A DNA stretch of 64,000 nt from positions 178,725,956 through 178,789,955 of the forward strand of contig CP136063.1 in NCBI GenBank assembly GCA_032622095.1, read 5' to 3'. Below, in pieces: positions 43,547 to 55,799 of this stretch; the first letter of the stretch is position 1, and the number at the start of each line of letters is the position of its first letter. A model generated the notes under the pieces. That model was not told the origin of the DNA and made no database searches. It saw only the letters and a program-made list of their open reading frames with translations. This DNA is from Siphonodentalium dalli (lineage: Eukaryota > Mollusca > Scaphopoda > Gadilida > Siphonodentaliidae). A program made the position numbers and the translations under genes.

Positions 43547-46500
43547 ATGACGTTACCTGATATAGTTGATCAGATGGAGACCGTCAGTGAATCGTGAGTA
43601 TTATTCTTTTGATTTCAAGTTTGCAAATTTCTATTCTGATATTAAATACGTCTGCGCTAACGTTGTGTTAAATTGTCTTATGCAATATTTACAATAATAT
43701 TTAATGCGAAAATTTAGTTTGCTAATTGTAATATATGGAACTATAATCGTAGCCAGGATTCAACCGTATTGCTATATTGTTTTCCGAATCATGTGGAATT
43801 GGTGGAATCCGGAATTGCAAGCTTTTTGGGTCACAGTGATATGGTGCATCGATCTACTGGGACAAACAAACAACTTGTTTATAACAAGTCCCATACCAGG
43901 GCGACCGTCATCGCGGAACTAACTGTTTACCAAGTCTGATTAATTTCCAATGTCTTTTAAAGATATTGCACCAGTTGGTCTCAGTTACAAGTAAACAGTG
44001 TTATTCCTAAATTGAAAAACATTTAGTAGGGCGGCTTGCGCACTCAGTCAACTCTGTCTGCTGGCATATAGATTCCTGGCGCTAGTCATTACATAATTTT
44101 ATGACTCATTTACAGTTTCACTCCTACCTTCATTCCACCGTAATTGCATGCTCATCAGTTCTCCACATCTCCGAGCAGTATTTTCTTAGTGCAAAGACAT
44201 AATCTGGATTCGACTTTGTTCTAAAAATAGACATTACGACAAAGGCGTTGTGTTGAATTAGTCTGATATGAGCACGTGATTCCATCGACACTGAGACTCC
44301 ACGTGTCCTGAATTGTTCTGAGTGATATTGCCTGTCGAAAATTAGATTTGAGGACAACAAAGGGCAGATGTTGGATAGGCTTTCAAATACAAAGTCTCCC
44401 GTTTTACCCCGGATGGGTCCACTTATCAATCTCCAAAAAAATAAACTCTTTTGTTACCTGAACACGCGCCAGCTGGCTTTCACCTAGGACGATCAAACGA
44501 CAGGTGTCTATTGCTTTGTATAGGAATTTCCTCCTATATGATCATATGATAGTTATTCATGACCCAGATGATGCCCTGGCCAACTGAAGAGTTACTAGTA
44601 GCTGACTTCATTGTATGGTACATGTACTCAAGAAACGTTCACAACAGAAGGGAATTGACTCGAGGTTTTGTTTTGAGTGTGTCCAACCTACTACGGTACT
44701 ACCCCATCCGCATTCCTCCGATACCAGCGCAAGTTCCAAACTATAGGTAATCCGGTTTGAATCTCTTGTGTTACAATTTGTGACATGCCCTCAAGCTCTC
44801 TAACTATACGACCAAAATGGTCCGTAATTTTCCAGCTGATGACAATGAGAATAAACAGTTGGTAAAAACGACATACTTTACATACTGAGAGGGTAAACAA
44901 AATATCCAATTACCATTCTGAATGTTTTGCTTTTTCTTTTCACAGAAAAGACGTGAATATCGGACTGGCATTACAGAATGTCCTGATCCAAGCATGCACA
45001 GACGACACAATGGTTTCAGGAACCTACCAATGCGTGCAGACATTGCAAATGTGAGTATATACATAATTATGGAATTTTCTCTTTAAAATCCCAAGATGCA
45101 ACTTTGGGGTTAGAACAGTTATCACCTAACGTATTCCCACCATCGCCGTAAGATCGACATTGTACCGGTAATGCAATATCGATTATATTATGACAAAAAA
45201 TACCATTATACATGTATATCATCTTCTCGAATATGTTTATCTGTACGAGGTTTTATTAATATATGAAGTTTAAACAACAAAACATTCTGATTTGATAGAT
45301 GTTCGCCCTATGTGTGCGTACATTTTTGCATACCAGACATCAGATCTGTATACATAAAGCTTGTAATTCGTTTCGCAAGTTAACACAATTAACACCAGTT
45401 AATACGTTACATGTATCATTTTACATCATATGCGTTGAGGTGACGTATACTACCTACAGCCTCCCACGCTGTGCCACGTTGAACTTCTCGTTACCAGTAC
45501 GTTCTTGTGTACTTCGATAGCGTGTGAAAGTATTGATCGGTGTCATTGATCGCAATAACGAGTAGACGTCTTTTGGCTTTGTGTGAAAATACCCTGTGGG
45601 GATTTCACATTTATCAGACACATTTCACATTTATCAGACGGCTAATGTTAAATGAGAAGTAGACATTTCTTTGCCGAATACTTACCATTAAACACTTTGC
45701 ATTGGACTTGAGTCCAGCTGTGTTTGAATATCCACTTATATATCTGCAAAAGCAACAACTAACTTCCGACTCTGATGCACTGTCGGGCAACAATGTTTGA
45801 AACGCAAATGTCTAACTGTTACACAATGACTTGCTGTTTACGCTGGATACAAACCGTACTTCGCACCGATGCAGATTTTCTCGGTTAGGTACTTGTGCAC
45901 TGCTGTTAATATGCTTCACCGCAATATTTTCTTTGTTCTTACCAACTTTGCTGTCACATGACTTCGCCTCAAATGTTATGGTGCACTTACTTACCTGTAC
46001 TTAGGGAAGCGTGTTTCTTGAACTGAATCAGTGGTGTAATTAAAGTGTCTTGATTTTGGGTGTGTTCGTTCAACTCCAATTGATAAATTGAAACCACACA
46101 TCTTCTGTTGAAAGATTCAGACTGTGACTAGATTACCCCACACACTCATCACAATACATGGCTGAAAATAATAACTGAAAACCACGCCCCTTTTTGAAAA
46201 TTTATCTCTTTCATTAAAAAACAACTATTTATCATATTCGTTAAATTTCCGTATTTCAGTCGTTTTAAATTTAGCATTTATTATATTGCAGGGCACCAGA
46301 GACAATAATGGTCTGTGTTCTCCCAGAGTCAAACAAAGTATGTGACATCACAATGGACATCCAGGCCAAGCTGATTGAAGCCTTCTGTTGGGAAAATGAA
46401 ATCAGATTACTGAAGGTAATTATTCCTAGGGATTATCCAAATTCCTGAGTAAAACTGACAGCTTTGTCAACATATTGTGTCAAACGATTATCTATGGTCA

Positions 46501-47557
46501 AGTGGTTGTTTCTATAAAGTAAGCTTAATAATTATTATCACCCATCCTAGTTAAGCTTCGGTTGACCTAGTGACTCAGCACATGTGTACTGTATTGATGT
46601 CCTGGACTTCTCGATTTATCTGCAATTGATATCAATCGCTTTCCAATTCTCCAGCCTATATTATGGTCAAGTACCTCTTACTATATAGCTTTTATGTCAG
46701 CCATTATTTATCTACACCGGCGAATGCATTCAGCTTAACTTTCCACATATTGATCCTTTCTATACTAAATGGATTCTCCCATTCAGCTATCAAAGTATAC
46801 ATTGGAACGGTCTATTGTTCATTTTGAGGGGTGTTCATATCTCCTTAGAATATGTTCAGTTCAGATAATAAGTTCAACATAGGTAGTTTGTTGAACGTAT
46901 TATCTGAACATATCCTCGTCAATGAGTATGTAGTAAAGAAACAGTTAAACATGCGACATGTGTGCTCATTTCCTCCACTTTATTTTTTCAGGTTAGCGAC
47001 GATGTTTCCTTGGAAACCATGCTCAAGTCCAATGATTGTCAATGCGCTAAGAGTGGCGATTTAAGCTGTTTGTTAGTACAGGTAAGCATATCATTTTCCT
47101 CACAAATAGTTCTTTGATGGCAAAGTTCCTTTCAGTCAAGTTATTGAAGGGATAACTCCTGATAACTGATTAATTTGAGCGGCATTGTGACATGCCGCAT
47201 TGTTCTGTCTTATTGTGCTATGTGTACACCCTCTCCAACTCAATTAAAAAACAGTGAGATTTGTAACATGCTTCACAAGGTAACTAAAATCTCTCCGCGA
47301 TGACACCTTATTTCAGTTTGATTTAAGATAAAGTACATGCAGGTACCGTGGCTAATTTACTAAACTATTTCAAAATCTCAGTTATGTGGTCCACATAATA
47401 ATTGCTGGAGTAACAGGGAACTCAAAATCATTTATTATTTTTATAGTACCCGAACCAGCGAGAAATGACAGAGGATGAGGCGAATGTCATCGCAGCTCAC
47501 AGATGGATGATGTCAAACGATGTGTACCCGATACCAACTATCAACATTGCCGGCTGA
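43547..47557 (+). CDS. GADD45: GADD45 family stress-response protein, five coding exons
   Basis: Exons: 43,547-43,593; 44,946-45,050; 46,292-46,415; 46,992-47,081; 47,447-47,557. All junctions are GT/AG and the frame joins cleanly into 158 residues, close to the 159-165 of vertebrate GADD45 proteins. The fold is the L7Ae-like alpha/beta domain. Family marks: VNIGLALQNVLIQA (19-32), MVCVLPES (57-64), LIEAFCWENEI (78-88, family form LIQAFCCENDI), SCLLVQYP (117-124) and the C-terminal YPIPTINIAG. GADD45 proteins act in nucleus and cytoplasm by binding partners such as MTK1/MEKK4, p21 and PCNA after stress. The acidic loop after the second strand, strong in vertebrates, is weak here (ESNKVCDITM). 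Vertebrate genes have four exons; this has one more coding intron. Exon 1 is short (15.7 codons) but its start fits the TATA-driven leader and resembles vertebrate MTLEE starts. Confidence 0.92.
46757..46941. mobile_element. TTTCTATACTAAA-ended MITE, copy 2, in GADD45 intron 3
   Basis: cctttctatactaaatggat opens and gagtatgtagtaaagaaa closes. The inner hairpin (46,850-46,915) pairs cagataataagttcaacat with gttgaacgtattatctgaac. The element occupies about a third of the 576-bp intron and ends only 50 bases before the exon 4 acceptor. Confidence 0.65.
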
Positions 47558-49430
47558 CCATGTGACCAAGATCACCATAGCAACCTGGATCTATCAAAAT
47601 GGTAGGTAGCCATAATAAACATAGGATGAACTACTATGATAACTATGTTTAAACAAAACATATCAACTATGTTTAATTGTCCTGTTCAAAGAAAACATAT
47701 CCTGTTCAGATGGTCAGGGATAGTGAGTTTGTTTCACTCAGAAGATTTTCAGCTCTTCATATATCTAAATCAAGCGATCTTATATTGTCACATTACTGTT
47801 GATGTCACGTTTACATATTTAATATTTTGATTGTGTTAAATGTCTTTATTCAGTTTTAACCTTTCACAAAATACGAATGACTTACGGTATTTCTACCCTC
47901 CATTTACAGGTCCAACATCTACAATCTTCGATGACATAAGCTGCTAGTCACACAGCTGGTCACAACCGCCAGACGGGAGACACCAGAGACACACTGGAAA
48001 GCTTGAAAATATCATTCTGCTGATATTCCGTCCAAAAGTGTAAATCATGTCTCCCCCCAGGAGGTCGAAGACGCATTCATCAACATACGGAACAGGGAAA
48101 GGCTAAGAAGAGAGATTGAGACAGGATTGTCTGGAGTGGTCAGACGCATGCGCTGTCATGCGATATACTTGTTCGAAGCCATCAGTAATGACATTCGCGG
48201 GAATATATCTTTATGAAGAAAGTTGAGGAAAGAAGTGGTATTGAGGGGTTCTTGATATGAAAATGAAAGACAATGCTATGTGGGACGATGACGTCCAGTT
48301 TGACTCGAGGGGTCACTGAGGAGTACTTTGAAGTGACTCGATTACGATTCGATGCGAGTCGCCAGTGAGCTCACGGGTTCATGTGTGGATTAAATGAACT
48401 GACATTATGATCACATTAATCATAAAACTGATTTGCATCATAAATATTATTCTAATTGTGTATTGCAATGCATACTCATCGCCATCCTGGTTAGCCAGAT
48501 TTGTAAATATTCAATCACCTGTCAAGATTTAGTGTAATTACTGTAAATATTTATCACCTCGATATTTTATGTGGGTTTCTCTTCCCTGAGCCTTTTTACA
48601 TAGAAGCTGGTTACAAAATAGTGATTCTGGATCGAAAACCCAACTAAACAATAGCTGCTGACATTATGAATATGTGTTTCTTTCATTGTTTAAAGTGGCA
48701 AACAATGTAGGTCAACGCATGCTACTATTTCTAGGAACACTGCAATGTTTGGTTCTGATCGAGGTGTGTTTCTCTGTATAACATTTCAAAGTTTATAATT
48801 TTAGAATATATGTATGACATATGTTCCTCGTCTGTTTTCGAAGATAATAAGTAAGGCAAGCTTGACATCAATGTCCAAGGAATATGGTTACTCAAATGAT
48901 ATAGGACCGGGGTTGATGGCATGTCTTGAAAACGGGCAACACAAACTATTTACTGCAAGAGTAACTTTTTGATGAAATGAACAGTAAAATATTTCAATTT
49001 ACCATACTTAGCTCATAATAATTGAATATTTACTGGAAATATTGGCGCAAATTGCCTCTGTATAAAACACAATTTTGTTAGCATATATTTCTTTTATCTG
49101 AGCACATGTTTACCTCTGTGATATGTAACTTTATATTCGAGACAGCTATAAAATGTCAGTTTTTTTCTTCAGAAAAATTATCAAATTTGATCATATTTAG
49201 TCGAAAGTCACATTTCACTGATGTTTTTTGATACATTGATGCTTATCCAGCATTCCCGACAATTGAGTATCCATAGTCCTTAAACATATTTTATTGTTGT
49301 TGTAATTGTTGTTGTGGGAAGTATTGTCCGCGGGAAGAGAGACCCAGTCTCCAATTCATCACTTTTGTATATTTTAATCATTCATTAATTCTTGTATCTG
49401 ACAGCTATTCAGTATCGTTAAATAAACATA
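47558..49430 (+). other. GADD45 3' untranslated region (probable)
   Basis: A possible intron lies in the trailer: donor g/gtaggt at 47,602 and acceptor ccatttacag ending at 47,909. The first junction is 44 bases past the stop codon, just inside the distance that usually triggers nonsense-mediated decay. Candidate polyadenylation signal aataaa is at 49,421-49,426. Several atttа-type AU motifs (for example aatatttat near 48,551) fit a short-lived stress mRNA. The extent is inferred. Confidence 0.4.
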
Positions 49431-49542
49431 TCCATAAAAATTGGTGCATGTTGTTTCTCTATAAGTAATTCGGGTGAAGGTACAGTGTTACTTAGTCTTT
49501 CCATGACAGGAGCTTCCTGAAATTTTGGGAAAACCCTGTGTC

Positions 49543-49602
49543 AATGCATTCTCTTACATATGCGAGTCTGCGATGGGGAGCCTCGCATATATAAGAGAAT
49601 AC
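49543..49602. repeat. 60-bp hairpin
   Basis: gtcaatgcattctcttacat and atgcgag pair with ctcgcatatataagagaata; the loop is tctgcgatggggagc. Confidence 0.6.
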
Positions 49603-49825
49603 AGTGGCCTAACAATATTTACCTTGACCTTCTCACGGTTGGGAATGACGTGGTTTCGATTTGATGAGTATCACGCATTCAAAATGGCCGATGCAATTGC
49701 AAGCGCGATCAGGAACGAGGAACGGGGTAATAAAATAGGATCATGTTATATTACATATTATGTTGGCAGGTACGAGAATATGCTGCACTATTTTTCAAAC
49801 AAGCTGATACCTCATTTGTGTCCAA

Positions 49826-49955
49826 GCTCACAGTTGTTTTCTCTAACATTCTGACCAAAGTTGTCAGTCGAAGGATTTTTCTAGATGTATGGACTGGTGT
49901 ATTCCACGAACCTTCTACTGGCAACTTTGGTCAGAATGTTATAGAAAACTGCTAA
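49826..49955. mobile_element. 130-bp hairpin MITE
   Basis: cacagttgttttctctaaca and ttctgaccaaagttgtcagt pair with ctggcaactttggtcagaat and gttatagaaaactgc. The loop is about 50 bases. The 70- and 109-codon frames crossing it are not genes. Confidence 0.6.
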
Positions 49956-50210
49956 GAATTTCCGAACAAATAAGGTATAATTTTTTTTTTTAAATAAATG
50001 CTATATATACGAGAATACACTGGTACAGGATCTTTAATGCTGCACCAGCGCAGCTCCCGTAATTAACACGTTGGAGGCATATTGATCATATTGGTTCATT
50101 GTTTTGTCCCACTATAACAACCAAAAAACAATAGCTACGGTACCTATAACTCATCTTGGTCCACGATGCTGGTGTTCTCATCGTGGTCCCGGTCACCGAC
50201 AGATCTCACC

Positions 50211-50312
50211 CCTTTCGATACTAAAAACTCAATGACGTGTATTTCCCTTAGAAATGTTCAGATAATAAGTTGAACAAGCGGCCATATATTGAACTTATTA
50301 TCTTAACATTTT
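50211..50312. mobile_element. TTTCTATACTAAA-ended MITE, copy 3 (partial)
   Basis: ccctttcgatactaaaaact is followed after 30 bases by the hairpin gaaatgttcagataataagt and aacttattatcttaacatt. The right terminal repeat is not evident. Confidence 0.5.
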
Positions 50313-50478
50313 GTCATTTTCCACGGTAAGCCCACCAATAAATTTAATATGAATCCGTCTGCAGTATGATCTTTTCGCCTGTCTGCCCTCTGGTTTTATT
50401 GCCTGAACATCCCTCCGAATAAATAATATACCATTCCATTGTATATCAGAATTGTTGAGTGATGGGAGAATATAATTT

Positions 50479-50862
50479 AAAGTGATGTGAAACACTCCGG
50501 TAGGGTGATAAAATAGAAATGGAGTATAATCTTTCTCAAAATAGTTATTTTTACAAATAGCATATCAAAATTAACAACACACGCCGTCATTCTTATATAA
50601 TCATTAAATTCAGTGACTCTCGATGGCGAAATCATTTTCGTTAGTTTATCAACGACAGTTGCGTCCCGAATCGAGATGTAAATATTTATAATTGAGCGTA
50701 TAGTTCAGACGATGTTTTCTATGGCGTGGTATGGTCGATTCGCTTGAGATTTTCGGCGATGTTAGTAGAATGCTACATTCCTCTAGTTGGCATAGCACCT
50801 GAATACTATCTTATCAGTTTCAAGCACCCAAACAAGTCCACAATATGTCTTTATTGCAGAAT
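50479..50862. repeat. Dispersed repeat pair, copy 2
   Basis: Direct-orientation relative of 38,854-39,200; landmarks aaagtgatgtgaaacactcc, cagtgactctcgatggcgaa, ttgcgtcccgaatcgagatg and ttttcggcgatgttagtaga. Confidence 0.75.
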
Positions 50863-52330
50863 ATAGGCTAAGGCACCATATCTAAGTTCCAAGCTTCAAA
50901 ATGAGCACAGGAATTGTTCGCCTTTGTGACGATCTGAGATAAAAAATACGTGAAAATACTTACATATCAGGATTTCATCGCTTCAGAAAATAAGAGACGC
51001 GTAGTTTCTATAAGTTTTATGTGTCTTTTGAAAATATATTAATTTCGCACAAAGTATTTCCGCTTATTGTCAGGGGGCAGGAAAAAACTCCAGGATACAA
51101 GGTCCGGGTGGATGGTTTGGTTCTGAGAGTCGATAACAGATTTTTCCATTATCATGTAAAGAAAAATCCAAATCCATGTTTAAAGTTAAATTATGACTAC
51201 TAAAATGATTTTAAAGGTACCGGCTTATAACCGGGACCAATGTCGAGTATTATAGTCAAGAGGAGGGGGCTTCTATAGTTTCAATATGTACCCAATAATT
51301 GTTCTTTTATAACACAGTATCATGCATGGCGTGAGTCCTGCTTCTTACAAGGACAAAATTGCTTTGAAAAAAGAATAGATTTTCCATCAGTTCTCATTAT
51401 TGTTTTCGACATTCAATTATCGCTGCGATGCCAACACCAGCGCATGCATTTAACTCATATTGTGCTTTAAATGGTATGAATATTGAAAGATAAACAGATT
51501 TCCTGTATTATTGTATGATGTTCATCATTGGGTAGATGAGACCTTGCATTGGTGGGACATACCGATATAATGAAATGCTGGGTAACTGAACATAACATGC
51601 TAATTATTATACAAAACAAGTATTCATCTTTGAGATGATAACAGCTTATTTTGAAATTACTGTTTCAACCACACGCTCCACTGCATGACCACTCAAAACC
51701 CGCACTGCCATTATGCACCATCCAAATATATACGTGCCTGCTCTATTCATCGTGGTAGTATAGACGTGTCTCATGTATACTAAAATGACGTAAAGCAGGA
51801 ACATATGAATGTACACCAGCAGGTACGATGCATAAGGTATGTGTGGGGTGGGGGTTAAATACGCCGTATAGGTACGGCGTATAAGTGTATATATAGTGTG
51901 GTTGGGAGTGGGGTGTGGCGGAGCAGTGAGCCCGTGAAAAGCCCCTGTGTTTTACCATTTGCAAAGAATACAAGTATTTTATCAATATGTTCTTCAATTA
52001 CTTTTTACTGGTTAATGGAACAGACTGCAGATGGAAATCTATGTAATTAATAGAGACTGGGCGACCATTTAGTCATCTATGGCTGGGGTTTATATAGTCA
52101 CAACGTGAGAGAATACGCCGCGGTGCATGCACATCTTTGTCCCCCATATACTACGGGTAACCTATGGGTATGGATGCTGAACGTTATTTGACAAGTTTAG
52201 TTAATGAGCGTTTTGTGATTTTCTGATATTTCTGGAGCTTTTCATTAAGCTTACCTGGTATGCATTCATTTCATCAGAAAGGTTATTTAAAACATTTAAC
52301 ACATTCTGCCTTATCCTGCTATTTTCACCG

Positions 52331-52470
52331 TTTTTCATCAAACTTTGGGGGTGGGTCCCCAATTGCCCTTGAAAGAAATTTGTATTGGAGGGGTGGGTGT
52401 CACAAAAACTAAAAAACTTAAAATTTCAATCATGTATCCTGGAGTTTTCTCCTGCCCCCTCCCCCGAAAT
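52331..52470. repeat. G-rich repeat relative
   Basis: tttgggggtgggtccccaat, ggaggggtgggtgtcacaaa and tcctggagttttctcctgcc resemble the 31,270-31,430 segment (reverse complement) and, for the last piece, gcaggaaaaaactccaggat at 51,080. These are scattered members of one repeat type. Confidence 0.45.
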
Positions 52471-52535
52471 GCGACAATATGAGAAAAATAACGGTATATT
52501 AGTGTTATTAACATCATCATGTACTTTGCCCCATC

Positions 52536-52645
52536 TGCACCATAGCTAAATCAGCATGGGTCACCAACATCATAGCTAAATCAGTAGGGCCACAAACACC
52601 ATAGCGAAATCAGTATGGGTCACCAACATCATAGCAGAACCACAT
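52536..52645. repeat. 31-bp tandem repeat
   Basis: Four units around caccatagctaaatcagcat and gggtcaccaacat with point changes; the last unit (catagcagaacc) is incomplete. Confidence 0.8.
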
Positions 52646-53099
52646 AACAAGGGGTGTTCCTCTCCCAAATCTTGCGCCGGGTATACTGAGACTCGATGAG
52701 GAGTATTTGTGTCGCACTTACCCGTACCGATATACTGCTGTAAACGGCGAAAAGATTCTCCATTTAATTACAATAGAAGACGTTTAGTAGATATACACTT
52801 GCGTACACAACCCGTGTAATTATATGGACCGCTATAAATCGGATATTTTATATACCGTTTTATATTGGATTTGAGTCATTCGACATTCTTGTGGTTTGTT
52901 TCCTAGTTCATATATTATAACACGAATCTCCGTCACTCCGGTACATAAATCAAGCAATTATAGCCCACAAAGTACTATACTTCTTGGATGAGCACGCGAG
53001 TAATGTTTATTTAAATCGGATTGAGAAAATATTGTTGTTGCATTTATAGTAACTATAGTTGACGGGGTAAATTTGCACACCAATAGAATCAGAGTGATT

Positions 53100-53880
53100 G
53101 TCCAAAAACTGCAACGTTGCCTCTCGGGGAGGTAAACTATTAACTCTCCTTGTGGGGGTTAGTCTAAACTGCACCCCGGAGGTGCACTATTTCACCACCC
53201 CTCCAAAAGGGGTAAATTATAACCACCCCATGGGGCCGTCTTTGCCCCTCCTGGGTGATAATGTGCATCTCTCGTTGGGGGACAACTTGTTCTTCGACAG
53301 GGATGCACTTGATTCCCATTGAGGGACAAATTATTCTTCGACAAGGATGCACTTGACACCCGTTGAGGGACAAATTGTTCTTCGACTGCTAACCCACCAA
53401 TGGAGAGGCAAGTTAGCCTTTTGGATGGGTGGTTAAATAATGCACATCAAGAGATGCAAATATTGCCTCCCCGGGGAGCAATACACACTAAATTCAAAGT
53501 TGGTAAATTAACCCCAAAAGTAGTTAAATTTTACTACTTTAGGTAGTTCGTATTCATCCCGCTACCTTGGGTGGTTAATTTTACTACCTGATGGGTAGGT
53601 AAAAAATTAAATACCTTTGGTAGTTAAAATAACTACATTCGGTAGTTGAAATAACTACCCCCGGGGGCTATTTTAACTACCCAACGGGAGGCAAATTTTT
53701 AACTACTTTGGGTAGGGGGATGAATACGAACTACCCAGTAGTTAATTTTACTACCTGTGGGTGGTTGGAATTTTAACTACCTACGGGTAGTTAATCTGAT
53801 AACTACTATTGGTGGGAAAGTTTTCTACCTAGAATGGTTATTCTAACTATTTTAATTGGTAATTCAAAGGTGTCCCATCT
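53100..53880. repeat. Dense array of micro-hairpins
   Basis: Small stem-loops follow one another with loops of about 4-5 bases: gcaacgttgc (53,111), tgcaccccggaggtgca (near 53,170), acccctccaaaaggggt (near 53,197), ccccatgggg (53,226), tattgcctccccggggagca (53,461), gtagttaaaataactac (near 53,620), ggtagttgaaataactacc (53,641), aactacctacgggtagtt (near 53,775). The first half is GC-rich; the second is built on gtagtt/aactac. Superimposed is a larger palindrome, gttcgtattcatcccgctac at 53,546 against ggtagggggatgaatacgaa at 53,711. A 44-46-bp tandem repeat (gggacaaattattcttcgac) sits at 53,279-53,385. No gene is credible. Confidence 0.88.
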
Positions 53881-53899
53881 AACCACTCCAAGTAGCTAT

Positions 53900-55640
53900 T
53901 TTACCTCTAAAGATAGTAATGACATGTGGACCACAAAATAAGACAATGCAGAAAATAATTTCAATATTTATTAAAAACAAAACAAAACATAAATATTTAT
54001 ATATATAGTTCAGAGCATTTGTGCTTTTAGCAAATTGCAATACAAGGTTTCTTACCAGGAATAAGTACATTAGCCTGCACAAAACAATGTCAATTTTGTG
54101 AAAATCGATGGATTCTAATAGTTGAAAATTTGACCCAATGCCAGGGAATCTCATCAGACTTCAAATGTCTTAAAAGGACACTAAAACTTATTTCATCCAA
54201 ATTGATTATATAACCAAAATGGTTGTTGCAATCTGATTTGTCAATTTTTTAAAACAGCGATAAACTGAAATGGAGTGTCATTTGACCTCAGACGTCTTTA
54301 AAAAGCAAAAATGAGCAATAAAGAGCGTTCCTTTAAACATATGTAGCAAAATTGGACAAAAGTAAAACTAGTAATGCATGGTTAATATTTTGGATAGGTG
54401 CTGTGGGCATCAAATTATTTATAAATGGGCTACTAATCAGCAATAAAGAGCTTTATTATATTCTTAAAACATAGATGTAACTTTGTCAGGAGTTATATTT
54501 CAGCTGCTGTTTATCCCAGATACTTAATTATTTAAATGACTTGAAGGGTCGCAAATAACGCATTCTTAACATGAGCACTGATGCTACCCAGCTAAGGTTG
54601 TGCATAAAAAATTGCCCTAGGTCAAGTTTTTTTTGGTTGCTCATATTAGAGTGAATCTGTTTTACCAAGAATCAATAAATTTATGTATATATAAAAAAAA
54701 TGGAAGAACTAAGTGCCATAACTCTGGTAGAAAAGATATCTGACAATCCCTACTTTTGAACTCAAATGAGATATTGTTGTGAAAGATCCATATAACCAAT
54801 ATGAATGGAATTTGTTGAAGTTTGTTCATGTTATCATGCCAAAGGTCATATATAACATTACAAAACTGACATACTAAGGGCTATAATTCAGGTAAAATAA
54901 ATCTTCAAACTCAATTGATATTTTCATGTGAAAGGTCCGCATAAAAAATTCCTGGTCTTTCACTGGGTCTCTACTTTATTCCAAAAAAATCACGTATTGG
55001 GACGTTTTTATCTATTTTAGAGATTTTTATTTGTTCAAACATATTTATATATATTAAAAATATTCACTTTGTGGGCTTTGCAATACTAATGGGAGTGCAT
55101 GAACTAATGGTTGTGTTGTTTATATGCAGTTGTGGACTACACAAGAGTCGATAAATAATTCCAAAGAACATAACATGTTCATGTTCAAAATATTGTTTTA
55201 TAGCTTTAACCAATAATAAAAAAGACGGAAGCACCCTTCAGACATGATATCAGTCTTCAACCCAGAGAACATTACGGGCATGGATTAGTATCCCTCGTCA
55301 CAACTGGGCGGAGCCACTCTCCCGTATCATTCATTACGAGCATCGAGACACCAGGTGCGTGGCATCCGAAATAGTATTGTAGCCTCTTTCATACCATTTC
55401 AGTCGAGTAGAGTCACAACAGCCCTCGCACCTCGCATAGCCATTAGCCAAAAGATAATTTTATAATTTTGTGTAGTCCACTTGAGGTAAAACACACCACT
55501 CTAGTTGTTATATGCAATGAAAAAAATATTATTTACCAAATTGCCTTAATGTTTAAAAGGAAAACATACTTTTTTGCCAACAATTGCACAGAGGCTGACA
55601 TAATTTCATTATGATATTTAAAATTTGGCAATGGATAAAA
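53900..55640. other. No gene recognised
   Basis: AT-rich sequence. Phrases such as ctaagggctataattcaggt and aaagatatctgacaatccct resemble decayed dispersed repeat. No frame above about 90 codons and no recognised domain. Confidence 0.4.
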
Positions 55641-55649
55641 ATAATACCC

Positions 55650-55795
55650 ATATAGTTTAACGAGATACAAGGCTTATTTTCACTCGTATATATAATTCAC
55701 CAAATGGGGACCTTGCTAAAGCTTGGTTCCCCATTTGGCATTTGCTGAATCATACTCGCGAAACAAACCTTGTATCTCATAAAACTGTATGGATA
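55650..55795. mobile_element. 146-bp hairpin MITE
   Basis: catatagtttaacgagatac with aaggcttattttcactcg pair with cgcgaaacaaaccttgtatc and tcataaaactgtatgg; the inner arms are ccaaatggggacc and ggttccccatttgg around ttgctaaagc. Confidence 0.7.
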
Positions 55796-55799
55796 TTCT

